The notes beneath the pieces are model-generated. The model searched no databases. It saw only the letters and a list, made by a program, of their open reading frames with translations, and was not told the origin of the DNA. Of a DNA stretch of 64,000 bases, positions 25,481-36,523 are shown in pieces. Source of the DNA: Rachycentron canadum. Its lineage: Eukaryota; Chordata; Actinopteri; Carangiformes; Rachycentridae. The stretch lies in assembly GCA_038496675.1 (NCBI GenBank), contig CM076650.1, forward strand, positions 26,015,320-26,079,319, given 5' to 3'. The position numbers were made by a program, and so were the translations under genes. Position 1 is the first letter of the stretch; each line of letters opens with the position of its first letter.

Positions 25481-26612
25481 ACTCTGTCAGAGTGTTTCAC
25501 TTCAATCTTCTGGGTCACCGGCAGGTCTGACACCACACTTCAAACTGTGAGTTTGCCTGTGTGTCTGTTTGTGTGGGTGGGTGTGTCTCAGGACATCATT
25601 GTGAGAGAGACTAGGTACTTGTCACTGCATATTTAGGCAATAAAATCCCATTTATGGTGATTGTGACAACATTTTCTGAAAAGTGTTAAGGGAGACGCAA
25701 GAATTTTAGAAGCGGAGTCCAGTGCCATTGGGTTTTTCTGCTGACACCAAGAGGAACTAATGGTACTCTGAACATTTTTGCACTGGCTTCAGCAGTCAGG
25801 CATGGTGATGGCTACTTAACTGAAAACCTCTGTAACAAACAAACATTTCCCATAGGACAGTCTAAAAATGGAGACATGATGGAAACCCTCACCACCCATA
25901 CAATGATGATATCTGTAGTATTAGGGCATTCAGTGCTACGTGAGGGATGGGAATGCAACATTAGGAAAGGGAATACAAAGCACAAGAGATTTTTTTGTGG
26001 GTGAAAAAAGCTAAACCTCTCAAATGATCATATTTGTGAACACATTTGACAGTCACTTGCCTTTTGGCAGGACCACAGTCTATTGAAAGCGCATTAAAAT
26101 AATTGTCTTGACTTTGTTCGTGAAGCTTGGCTTCCTCTCTCTATTAGACATGCAATCTGTATACGCAACCTTGAGATCTGAAGACAGACCTGTCCACTAA
26201 CATTGGTGATAATAAGCACTGTCAGTACCTCACGTCATGGCGTATCCATGTTTGTTTATTGGCTTCCTTCAGGTTAAGAAACAGGCCATTTGGGGCTGTG
26301 ATTATTCAACCATCGCAGTGAAAGGGGTCATCAGCAGCTTTTTTGTTGGGTGGTATGAGATAGCAGGAATTAAGCGACCTTTCAACCCGCTGTTCAAATT
26401 TTCTTGAGGGTACAGTCGAACTGTACAGACTGCATTTAACTCTGAGAGTAATCCAAGCACAATGCAGGCCAGAAAGACACGGCCTGGTCAGTTGTACTCA
26501 GATTGCTGTGTGTTCTGAATGCGTTTGCGCCAACATTAACATTTTTTTTTTTTTTCCTACAACACATTTACATAATACTTATTGCATATGATGACATGCT
26601 TTGTTAACTTGA
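25481..26612. other. Non-coding, no gene seen
   Basis: Unique sequence with a T run near 26541-26555. No exon, RNA gene or transposon was recognised. Confidence 0.5.
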
Positions 26613-26686
26613 CAGTGCAGTCAGAAAATTCAGACCTCTTTATTTTTTCCTCACAATTTACTGTTGCAGCCTTATGCTAAAACAAA

Positions 26687-26706
26687 TATATATATATATA
26701 TATATA
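26687..26706. repeat. (AT)n at left edge of gap
   Basis: AT array inside the left terminal repeat of the Tc1-like element, running into N. The array resumes at 27092-27122 after the gap. Confidence 0.93.
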
Positions 26707-27091
26707 NNNNNNNNNNNNNNNNNNNNNNNNNNNNNNNNNNNNNNNNNNNNNNNNNNNNNNNNNNNNNNNNNNNNNNNNNNNNNNNNNNNNNNNNNNNNNN
26801 NNNNNNNNNNNNNNNNNNNNNNNNNNNNNNNNNNNNNNNNNNNNNNNNNNNNNNNNNNNNNNNNNNNNNNNNNNNNNNNNNNNNNNNNNNNNNNNNNNNN
26901 NNNNNNNNNNNNNNNNNNNNNNNNNNNNNNNNNNNNNNNNNNNNNNNNNNNNNNNNNNNNNNNNNNNNNNNNNNNNNNNNNNNNNNNNNNNNNNNNNNNN
27001 NNNNNNNNNNNNNNNNNNNNNNNNNNNNNNNNNNNNNNNNNNNNNNNNNNNNNNNNNNNNNNNNNNNNNNNNNNNNNNNNNNNNNNNNNNN
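26707..27091. other. Assembly gap (385 N)
   Basis: A run of N within a (TA)n array inside the Tc1-like element. Only about 20-30 bases of the family consensus seem to be missing between the two flanks, so the gap is probably mostly expanded TA repeat. Confidence 0.97.
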
Positions 27092-27125
<34 letters not shown>

Positions 27126-27203
27126 ATCTCAATACCATATAGTAATAGTATAAAAAAAGTCTTGTTGACATAAGTATTTAAATCCAATGCATAGCTTGAG
27201 GGC

Positions 27204-27375
27204 AAAATTCTGGCGCTCTAGGACTCTTCTTAGACTGGCAAAACTGAGCAATTTGGGGAAAAGGATCTTGAAAAGAGAGAACCTGATGGTCACTCTGGCC
27301 GAGCTTCAGGATTCTCTATGGAGATTGTTGCAGAACTCAATCGATCTGGGCGTTTTTGGCAGAGTGTCCAAGTGA
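27204..27375 (+). pseudogene. Tc1 transposase N-terminal DNA-binding remnant
   Basis: About 57 codons stay open to a TGA at 27373. The wording (RSRTLLRLAKLSNLGKR, then VTLAELQDS and DLGVFGRV) follows the paired-type helix-turn-helix of Tc1 transposases, which binds the terminal repeats. The catalytic domain downstream is in other frames with deletions. There is no start codon and no signs of function. It is part of the element at 26613-27960. Confidence 0.8.
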
Positions 27376-27960
27376 AGCCTCTCCTCAGTGAAAGTTTCCA
27401 AAAAAAAAAAAAAAAAAAAAAAAAAAGCACATAAAATACTCTCAGTCTATGAGGAACAATATCCTCTTATCTGATCAAACCAAAATTGAATTACTTTGTT
27501 TTGGGCCCAAGTGTCATGTGTGATGGGAACCTGGCACCACTCATCAACAGCCCAACAATGAAGCACGGTGGTGGCAGCATCGCGCTGTGGGAGAGCTTTT
27601 CAGTGGCAGGGACAGGGAGGCTGGTCATGGTTAAAGGAAAGCTGAACAGGGCAAAGTAGAAAGAAACCCTTTATGAAACCTAGACCAGAGAGCTCAGGAC
27701 CTCAGCCTGGTCCACCTTCCAAACCGACAATGACCCAAAGCACACAGCCGAAACAACGCAGAAGTGACTTAAGGACACCAAAGAAATCTTTAAGTTGCTA
27801 AATGTGAGCGAAGGGTCTGGCTACTTACGTCAATGTGATATTTCAGTTCCTCCCTTTTAGCCAATTTGCGAAAATATATGAAATTCTGCTTTCTCTTGCC
27901 ATTACGAATACTAAGTGTCATTTCACGAGATAAAAAAGACATTGAAAGGATTTCAGAATT

Positions 27961-28199
27961 TCAGAAAAAAACTAACAAAACAAAATAGTATTTTCTGAAT
28001 CCACTGTACATGTATACAACTTATATTAAAATTGAGAACTTTCATTTGAAGAAAAAAATCCTGAAAGACCTTTTTAACCCTTTCTGTACCTATTTGTCTG
28101 TATCACATTTAAATAGTTTGAGCTGTTAAACTATTGATATAGTTGCTATCACCTTCTGTTGTTCCTTGGTTGGTGATAATTCTCTCAGGTGGACCTGGA
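27961..28199. other. Non-coding flank
   Basis: AT-rich sequence between the Tc1-like element and the polypyrimidine tract. Nothing recognised. Confidence 0.4.
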
Positions 28200-28630
28200 A
28201 ATCAATTTCCTAATTATTTGTTTTCCTTCACTCTTTGTTTTTCTCCTTCTTTTTTGTGCTTTAGTTTTCAAGGGGCAAACGGAGCCATTTAATTTCCCTC
28301 ATCGCCCCAACACCATTATTCTATTTACTTTCACTTCGCTCTCTTTACTCTGTACTCTTTCACCCTACCCTTTCATCTCCCCCTCGCTACCCTTTACTGT
28401 AGCTTTCTATTCTGCTTTTTCTCTATCCCTTAACCTTCTCTGCTCTCTGTCGTTCTCTTTCCTCTCTCTTTGTTCAGCACGTTTTTGTCATTATTTTCTC
28501 CCTTTAACCCCTCCACTGTTTCCTTCCCTTGTTCAATTTTCTTTCATTCTCTCTCTCTTTACTTCCCTTGACCTTTCTTCGAACACTTATCTCCTCTACA
28601 CAAGTGTTTTTTTCAGCCTCAGTGCAAAAA
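28200..28630. repeat. Long polypyrimidine (CT-rich) tract
   Basis: The plus strand is dominated by C and T (TTTCTT, CTCTCT, CCCTTTCA words) over about 430 bases. The open frame it creates encodes mostly Phe, Ser and Leu and is a composition artefact. Such tracts can form triplex or H-DNA structures, but this one is imperfect. Confidence 0.7.
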
Positions 28631-29040
28631 AAACTGCTTCTTCCCATTAAGGTTATATTGCTAGAATCCTAAAGATTTGTTCCTTTCAAATACATGAAAT
28701 GAGCACATTGAATTTTCTCTTGCTCCTGCAAGCGCACCCATGTCAATTTAGGTTTTGAATGTATACGTCTAAAATGAATTTAAACATGGGTCTGAAGAAG
28801 CCAGCATTGGATCTTGGATTGTGAAACACCAGTGTCACCTTTGACAGTAAAAGAGAGGTAGAAAGAACAATGGAGGAGGAGGTTGGGGTGGATGAATGGG
28901 TCAGCAGAACACATGAATTTCACATAGGAGACCAGTGTTTGATTTGGTTTTTTTTTTTTATATCCATGAGTATTTGACAGTTAGCCAACTTGTTTTTATT
29001 ATAACTATGACAAAAAACATCATCTAATTTTAAGGATGTA
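28631..29040. other. Non-coding, no gene seen
   Basis: Unique sequence with a T run near 28951. Nothing recognised. Confidence 0.45.
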
Positions 29041-29115
29041 CTTACTTTAACCCAATTTTTTTTCCCTTAACATAACCAAGTAGTCGTGCCTAAACCTAAC
29101 CAAGTCATGACCATT
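29041..29115. repeat. Dispersed fish repeat with CCTAAACCTAACCAAG core
   Basis: TAACATAACCAAGTAGTCG followed by CCTAAACCTAACCAAGTC resembles a short dispersed repeat common in spiny-rayed fish genomes. This is remembered and was not searched. It is not a telomere array: only two partial units are present. Confidence 0.4.
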
Positions 29116-31183
29116 TATTATTGTCACCATAACAGTGACTTATTATCAGAAACTCTGTAAAAAGCCTAACTCAAAATAAGTTTGATGGGCAATAAACGAG
29201 GTGTCCAGGATTGATTTTTTAGAGATGAACTACTTATACCCTCGTTAGCGACCACAGAATGGTCTGGTCAGTCTGGAACTTTGCCCTCTAACATCTCAGG
29301 AGGACATTGTCTTCCACAGATGAGTCCAGTCCAGTGGCAACCTGTTGCCCCATGAACAGGGACATGGAATTCACAAAGGAGGGGCAAACACACCAAGCAC
29401 TAAATGGCTAAATTCAGGCCCGAGCTCTCGGGTTGCTTGTTATGAGGAAGGAAGGACGTGTTTTCTGATTCTAGTCAATATTCAATAACAACTTTTAAAA
29501 CTTGTAACACAATTTAGCTTATCACAAGGCATTGTACCTATGAAACGCCAACACAAGTTTTTAATGGAATTTCTTCTGGATATTTCTGATCTCTTTGGGA
29601 TAAATCAAGATTTAACCATTTGACCGTTAACCACGAAACACAGTTACCATGAGGGGAAGACTTACATTTCCAGATTCTCTACTAAAGTGGGTGTAGGATT
29701 AGCCAAATCGCCAGTATGTTGTTGAATGGTATTATCTTTCTACACCTTACTGTATCGTTCTGGGGTGTAATGAAAGTTGAAGCCTCTTGGGGAACTTTTT
29801 AGTCCTTTTATCTACTCACTGCAGAGATTATCCCAGTTTAATGGCACCAACTGGCACATTTGCAGGCATGTGGCTGACAGATGCCTGTGATACAGAATAC
29901 CGCACAGGTCACCTGCCTCCCTCCGGACTATCCGGGTGTCCAGGGAGGCGAGAGCAGAGAGCACTGGGACATGTGGAGGGATGGACCGGGGCCTCTTTGC
30001 TCCCCTGCTCAGTCACAGCTCCAGGCAGTCGCAGAGATCCATGAGAATTGACCTTGCTTGTCAAAGGAGCACCGCAACCCATCTGTAGTCCCTGAAGAGA
30101 TGCTTTGTCTTTAAGACCAGTCTGAAAGAGCAATGCTCTTGTTTACAGACCCCCGCTTGAGCCTTTACACTGAATCACCGGGACAATCGAAACGTGTCAC
30201 TCCATGATGAGTGTTGTGTTGCGTGAGTTTGTTCTTAAACCTTTGTCCATGTGGTTATTATTCTTATTTAAAAGCTAGTTCCATGGGGATGCGTGAACAT
30301 TTGTGGAAACATTTGTGAGTACACTGCAAAATCAAATCAGATTATGTGTTTTATGAATGACACTGGACAAATATCAATCTGCCTCCTTCCTCTCTCACTC
30401 TGAAAGACCGTTGAGTGCATGAAGTTCAGTCTCCATTGCTCTGTGTGAGGCATCCGTCTGGTGTCCATTTGTTTCTCACTGTTTTTCTCAGTTTCTGTGT
30501 GAAATGTAATCTGCTATTCAATGTCCTCGCTGAACCTTCAAGCTGATCGTGAATCTTTAGCAAAATAGGTTTTGCGCTGAAAGTAAGGAAATGTCATAAG
30601 AAACAGACACAACGTGTACAGGACTCTTTCTGAGAAGTTTGCTTGCAGTTGGAGGCGCACACCTGCACACGGTGCAGTTTTAATCCCATACCCTTCCACC
30701 TTAGCTGGGAAACGCTTAGATCAACATACAAATACCAGTCAGTAGCCTTTGTGAACTTGACCTTTTTGCAAACTAGTTATTATACCAGAGCCGGCACACA
30801 CGTGGTTTTCACAAATGTCAGAATGCTTTAGTTATATTGATGTGTCGTGAATTGTAAACGCCAGTACTTCCTTTAGCACTCTTCCTCTTTCACAGTCGAA
30901 GATCAACAGGGAAGGCAGGGAGTGTCAGCCATGTTTCTCTCTGTCCAAACACTTGACAAGAGACCTTGTTTAGATTTGTCCCATGTGAGTCAGTGGTGAG
31001 CTGTCATTAGTATTAAAGCAACAACACCTTAACCTTAACTCCCGATGCTTTGACTTATCCTCTTCAGGATATTAAAAGAATAACTCCAGTGGAAGTGTTT
31101 TTTTTGTTAAAGTTAAATTGTTTTTCTCCTCTCTGTCGATGACTGCCAGGGCCAGAGTCGTCCCTCTGTCCATATATACATCC
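29116..31183. other. Non-coding, no gene confirmed
   Basis: Mostly unique. A GC-rich patch at 29850-30045 carries short open frames on both strands (plus 29787-30044, minus 29909-30133), with no recognisable protein and no convincing splice sites, so it is not called. No transposon was recognised. Confidence 0.4.
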
Positions 31184-31410
31184 AGCCCATTCTCATGAAC
31201 GTGATATCTCGGTAACGCTTTTAGGCAATTTCTTTCTAGATTTGGCAAAAAAGCGCATTTGGACTTCACAAAATAGGTTTTTAGCCTTTTTAATGCAATA
31301 TCTCAAGGCTGCCTTCAGGGGATTTCATCACATCACTTGGACTCAATGATGAAGTGGTGAGAGTTTGGTGGTTAAGTGTCAAGGCCACTGTGACAACATC
31401 ATGTTCGGAA
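31184..31410. repeat. Dispersed fish repeat (TCTCATGAACGTGATATCTC type)
   Basis: The run TTCTCATGAACGTGATATC, then AATTTC-TT-AGATTTGGCA, CACTTGGACTCAATGATGAA, and GTCAAGGCCACTGTGACA matches from memory a very common interspersed sequence in teleost genomes whose consensus includes GGTCAAGGTCACTGTGACC. It has no coding content. Class (SINE or DNA element) not established. Confidence 0.6.
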
Positions 31411-31960
31411 AAAAAGCACTTTGTTAAACCAGTAAGGTACAGATAATAATGAGTATTTACTGACATGCATAAGGCAACAAATCAGGAATCAGGTCCTTTT
31501 TTTTTAACTGAATGTTGGAATACATGATGAGAACTGAACAAAGATGTAAAGATACTAAGACAATACACTAATGCATCACGTACTGATCCGGCCATTTTCT
31601 TCACGAGTTATTCCTACTTAATTCAGAATCAGCTGCTGAACAGCATCTTTTTGGTCAGCTGTTTCCCCCTTGGTTCTTGATCCTGTATTTCTTAGTATTC
31701 GGCATTTAAAATATACTTGTTGAACTGAGTGCGAGCAGCTATTGTTGTTGCTGTGTATCTATCCACAATGGGACCATTAAGAAGTTGCCATGGAAGCAGA
31801 GTATACTTTTGAAAATTTTATATAGGCACTTGAGGAGGTACAGTTTACGCGTGTGGTATAATCACACAAAAAGCCACTTCTTCACTGCCTGCGGCAAAGA
31901 GCAGCAAGTGGTGAAGCGGGCGACCTCTTTTGCTCATGTGCAACTGAAATGATTTCACAG
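31411..31960. other. Non-coding, no gene seen
   Basis: Unique sequence with no recognised feature. Confidence 0.45.
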
Positions 31961-31980
31961 CAGCGCCCCCTGTTGGCCAC
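31961..31980 (-). promoter_or_regulatory. Near-consensus CTCF-binding motif
   Basis: On the minus strand this reads TGGCCAACAGGGGGCGCTG. It differs at one core position (A for C in CCACCAG) and at the last base from the vertebrate CTCF consensus TGGCCACCAGGGGGCGCTA. The protein is a zinc-finger factor that anchors chromatin loops and insulators, and the motif orientation sets loop direction. Occupancy cannot be judged from sequence. CTCF-type motifs can also be carried by repeats, but no repeat was recognised here. Confidence 0.7.
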
Positions 31981-34846
31981 ACCCACGGCGGTACACACCG
32001 GGAGGGAATAGTATCTCCATAGTGCTGAGTAAAAGAAGATTCAAATTTTTTGATAAAACTTTTCTTGCTGTCACAATTAAAAGACATGTAAAATAATCTT
32101 TTGTAGGGTAATGTCAAACATTAAGATACCAAAGTTTTTTTTTTTTTTTTTACTTCTTAATCACTTGATTGTGAGATTATGACAAATTTAAAAAGTGTTT
32201 TTCTTTTTCTTTTTCATGTCACCAACACAGAAGCAGTAGATGATTTGGGTAAATATAATTTAATAGAACCCGATCTTTGCTTACTGTAACTAGGAACGTT
32301 GAAATTGCATTTGCCATTAATAGACCTATGAGATAAGAAATGAAGATGATGTTCCATTCAACTAATATCTTAAAGGTTCCTGTTGTTCATGTCATTGGAT
32401 GATTGTTGTCAATGGAACTTCTGTCATGACAAGAACTAATAATCCCCACGTATAGTAGAGCTTTGCGTCTGGTATGGCAATGTTTGTTTTGCACGCTCTC
32501 AGGGGATTTCAGAAGGCTGATACTGTGATAGTAGAAAGCAACAAGGGCTTAAAAGGTAAATGGCTGCAATGATTCTAACCATGTTTTCATTCAGTCCATT
32601 CAGTGCCATCTTGGAAGAGCCAAAAGAAATGCATTGCCTTCAAAGGAAATTGATTGTTTTAGTTTTCTGAGAAAACAGAGAAAAGACATCTATTGTAACA
32701 GGCAAAGCAAAACATGCACAAATGAAAATGTACACCGAGCCCTGACATTTCATGTTCAACTGACTACTACTCAAACAGAAAGCCTTTCGAAAATAGCAGT
32801 GCCGTGTCTCTTTCGAGAATCACATCCTTTCAGAGAAGCACCAAACATCAGTCAGCTGGAAGATAAAGCACCTCGAGAAACCTCACATAACACCCAATTA
32901 GGCCAAATATATTTTTCTTGTAAACCCTCTCCAAGTACCAATTAATTGAATTGAAGGCTGCTAAAAAGTTTAAAATTAAGATGTGTGCAATGTAAAAATA
33001 ATTCTCCACCTGTTTACTCAGCCCACATCCATCTGCTGTGACTTTCCCAAGTTTCAATCTATACTTTTTCTCCCTGTCCTCACTGCAGCAGGTCTGGTTT
33101 ACTGTGTCACAACTGAAGGATTCATACGATTATTTGCCCCTCCCTTCCTTTACCTTTGCAGGTCTGCCCTCACCTTTATTTACTATATAATATCACTGGT
33201 TTGTGGCATTGCGCAGTTGTCCTCAATAAAGCACCTCGTTTTCCTGGGAACAAGATTACAGCCCATTTTGATTAACTCGGGTATAGCAAAAACACATCCA
33301 TACTAACAATATCATAGGAGAACTAAATATTTAAATCGGCACTGCCAGTGTGAAATCGATTTTGTTGAGCTGAACACATTATTTAACTTAGGCTGTCCCC
33401 ATAGTTTTCCTTCTTGGGCAAGGATTGTATGATTGCAGTATTAGCATGTTCTTTTTTGTTTTGTTTTGTTTTTTTTTTCAGCCCATATTTCAGGTTCATT
33501 AGCAGAAAACTTGTTCTTCTCAGACATGTCATAAACATTCCAGCATCACGTTTTAATTAGTAACAGCGGCTTCAGATGAATCCGTCTGTGACTCCGCTCA
33601 CTGACATCAATGGTCAATCTCAAAAAAGGGCGGTGACACAAAGTTTCACAGCCGTGACAGTAATTTGCAGTAAGTTTTCAGAATCAGTCCTTGAAATTGT
33701 GATAATGATTTCTGCACACAAAAACTTTTCCCAGAAGTAGAAAAACATATCATCTGCAGGAAGACGCCACTATTAACACAGAGCTGACACTGACACAGTA
33801 CAGCACAAAGCAATGGCCTAATCTTTTTTTTTTTTTTTTTTTTTTTTTTTTAGTTTTCTTTTTTATGCATTAATGTGTTTAAAGAGAGATGTTGGTGTTT
33901 CTCCCATAAGAAATAGTGACACCATTCATAGGTTTTTGAAGAGTGGTTCTGAAGTTCAGAGAGGGCTGCTGCTGTGTTGCCATCTTGGCAGTGCCTGGCT
34001 CTGCCCCAGCTCTCAGCCGAGGGCAGAGGGCATCTAACACAGCTTATCCCCCGTCTACAATGCTCACCTTTCATCCCTTCCCTAATATTTCACATTTGGC
34101 CTCAGGTAACTCAGTGACACTGATTACTGCCATTACAACAGCCAGGGGCAACAAGAAATCACATCTATCAATCACCAGTTTGTCAAAAACAAAGAAGCCC
34201 CTGAAGCCCCGACATAGTTACCCTTGATTTCAAGTTTCTTGGACCAAGCTTCAAAGAGCAATGGCTAACAAAGTGTTTTCCTGTACTAAGTACTTTTACT
34301 TCATCCAACAGATATGTTGTGTAATCTTTTAATACTACTACTACTACTACTACAAATTTCCTGGGCTAAGTGATTTTGAAAGGCCCTCAATGACACCGCA
34401 CAGACTGGGACTTAAATTTAAACCTACCACATACCACTGAGTCTACAAATCTCACTTTATTCTCTTGTCACGATTTGTCATCACATAGTGATTATTTGGT
34501 GTTTTTTTTAACCTTTGCCATGTTAGGTTTATGTGCTTGTTAAGTTTGTAAAATAGTAGCTACATGGATGAAATGGTATGTAATAGATACCAATACCATA
34601 TCATCTACCAGAATTGGCAGGTCTTTGTTTGGGGTGTTGAACTACTGTAGCTACAGTGTGATATCTATTCTGTATACGTTTCTCCTCAATGTTTTTGTTT
34701 TGAAATTCAAATGGAGTATTGGTCTTATTTTTATTAAAGCATCATGTAAACCTAAAGAAATGTATCAAGTCTTTATCAAGCCTCTGATTTCCAAGGGGAA
34801 GTTAAATCTCTGTTTTGGTCGGATGACGTGGTTCTGCTTTATCAGG
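31981..34846. other. Non-coding, no gene seen
   Basis: Includes T runs near 32135-32151 and 33823-33851 and a CTA/ACT triplet run at 34334-34352. The stretch 33530-33680 is complex and repeat-poor with a TTTTAATTAGTAACAG core and could be regulatory. Open frames at 32634-32945, 32983-33306 and 33943-34227 resemble no protein known to me. Confidence 0.45.
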
Positions 34847-34905
34847 CCTCCACTGTGTCCCCTCAAGCCTGAGGCCATGAGCGTTCAGCCTGGACACAGT
34901 GGTGG
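34847..34905. repeat. Nested inverted repeat (hairpin)
   Basis: The outer arms CCTCCACTGTGTCC (34847-34860) and GGACACAGTGGTGG (34892-34905) pair at 13 of 14 positions. Between them CCTCA (34861-34865) and TGAGG (34870-34874) form a small inner stem. The region is GC-rich within AT-rich DNA. Confidence 0.75.
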
Positions 34906-35188
34906 AGCGCCGTGGTCTTATTCAGGGGCGAGGACACGCAGGAGTGTGACGTCCACAGGCCTGTTGGTGCACTGTCAGGGTTAACATTGGGAAATACACA
35001 TTCATCATGTTCCCACTAACTTTTTTTTTTACATTTTTTTCCTGGAGATCCTGATCAATAATTGGAACTGGGTGGCCTGTCTCGATAGAACAGAAATCTG
35101 CAAGTGAAGACTTAGTGACTTAATTTCCCATGCTCATGTAAGAGTCTGTAAAAAATGTGCTAGAAAGATTTTATTCCTCAGTAACGGG

Positions 35189-35214
35189 GCACATTGTGAA
35201 AAATCACAATGTGC
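35189..35214. repeat. Perfect 11-bp hairpin
   Basis: Arms GCACATTGTGA and TCACAATGTGC are exact reverse complements separated by AAAA. No T run follows and no gene is nearby. It may be the core of a small fold-back element. Confidence 0.85.
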
Positions 35215-35349
35215 TCTGTGCCTACAGGCTAGTCAAACAGACAGTTTTAAATACTGGATTTAAATGATGAAAGGATCGAAAGAGCAGCACGGGGAACCCT
35301 CCACTTTTCCATATCTATTTTCTCTTAATATATCCTTCTTACACGCATA

Positions 35350-35405
35350 CCTACACACACACACACACGCACACACACGCACATGCACGCGTGCACGCAC
35401 ACACA
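35350..35405. repeat. (CA)n array with CG interruptions
   Basis: CA repeats alternate with CGCACA and GCACGCGTGCACGC variants. Alternating purine-pyrimidine sequence of this kind is prone to left-handed Z-DNA. Confidence 0.88.
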
Positions 35406-36523
35406 GTCAAACAACCATTTTCTTTCACCCGTAAGTATAGTGCACGTGTGTATATGTGAGCCTGTGTGAGCTGATGTTAGTGATTGATTTGACAGAGTCT
35501 AGAAGTTAGGTGCCAGTCAAAGAAGCTACTATTATATGAACAAGGGCAATCACTAGATTTCTGCACAGTTGCAGTTTACCATTGTTGGTGCAGTATAAGT
35601 TGTGCTCTTTCACTGCAGTGGGTTGTTCTGCTGTCCAGAAATACTAAGGAACTTTTCAGAACATCCAAATGAGCAAAAACAATAGCACTGGCTTCCGGTG
35701 TGCAGTCACAGTGTGCATCAGGTAGGTGTCTGTATGACGAATATGTTTTTAAGTTCTTTGTTTTATCACATTGTGATTTGCATGTAAATATATATTTACT
35801 AAACGTGGGCAAATGTAAAAAAAAAAAAAGATGATAAGAACTTTTCCCTGTGGTTTGTGCTGTGAAGCTACCGTATGTCACCTTCAACTTGGAAAGTAGA
35901 ACTGAACCAAGAGTACAAACATGAAAAATCCAAAAAATCTCTTATTATATTATATTATTATATTCAACAGATGCTTTTCTTGAAATCAAACTACGTTAAT
36001 GTGGTTTTAACACTGAATTCACATTCATTTGAATGTATTAGTTTGCTACTCAAAAAAGTCTAATGAAACAACTGGCTGCATAGAATCAAATGCATCGAAT
36101 GTTCTAAGGTCTTTTTAATTTAGTGTAAACGTGCTTTCATTTTGTTTCCAATAGCTGTTTAAAGGTGAATAATTTAGAAGCCCATAGTGCTCATTCAAGA
36201 AGGTTTAAAGTCCCAGCTGTGTATTGTGTATAATGACTTCTGGCAGACATAAAAGTGTGGATGACTAAAGTAGTTCTCACTCTCATTTAACATCCAATTT
36301 GCTCTCCTCCAGCTCAGTAGCCTTTAGAAACTGTTACATACATGTCACTTTCACTGAGAATGACTGCGATTCATTCTAGAAAAAGATAAGTTTGTTTAAA
36401 CATAAAGACATACCGTATAGAAGGGACAAAATACTCCACTGCGAAAATCATTGTGCTCCCACACAAAGTCTATATTTTGTGTAGAAATAGTGATTATCTG
36501 TCTCAGGAAGAGCTCTGCGAGCT
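35406..36523. other. Non-coding, no gene seen
   Basis: Unique AT-rich sequence with an A run near 35818 and TATTA repeats near 35944-35962. No exon or transposon recognised. Confidence 0.45.

Larger units (their letters stand above)
26613..27960 (+). mobile_element. Defective Tc1-like DNA transposon
   Basis: The left end reads CAGTGCAGTCAGAAA and continues to GCCTTATGCTAAAA, matching the long terminal repeat of a fish Tc1-like family (CAGTGC...AGAAA...TTCAGACC). After the (TA)n array and gap, left-repeat sequence resumes at 27128 (CTCAATACC, then TTGACATAAGTATT). Transposase remnants follow. The DNA-binding region at 27205-27375 includes AKLSNLGKR and NLMVTLAEL. MKHGGGSIALW lies near 27558 and DNDPKHTA, holding one DDE aspartate, near 27728. 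Right-repeat sequence starts near 27808 (GCGAAGGGTCTGGCTACTTACGTCAATGTGATATTTC in degraded form) and fades out by about 27960. Internal deletions, frameshifts and a poly-A run at 27401-27426 make it non-autonomous. Both boundaries are approximate, the right one most so. Confidence 0.88.

Noticed and set aside
28189..28650. 153-codon frame with hydrophobic, membrane-like composition
   Set aside because: It comes from a polypyrimidine tract that can only encode Phe, Ser, Leu and Pro. There is no codon structure beyond composition.
29041..29115. CCTAAACCTAAC words suggesting interstitial telomere repeat
   Set aside because: Only two imperfect units that differ from TTAGGG/CCCTAA, better explained as a dispersed fish repeat.
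29787..30133. Overlapping GC-rich frames on both strands
   Set aside because: No recognisable domain, no convincing splice sites, and equal openness on both strands suggests composition rather than coding.
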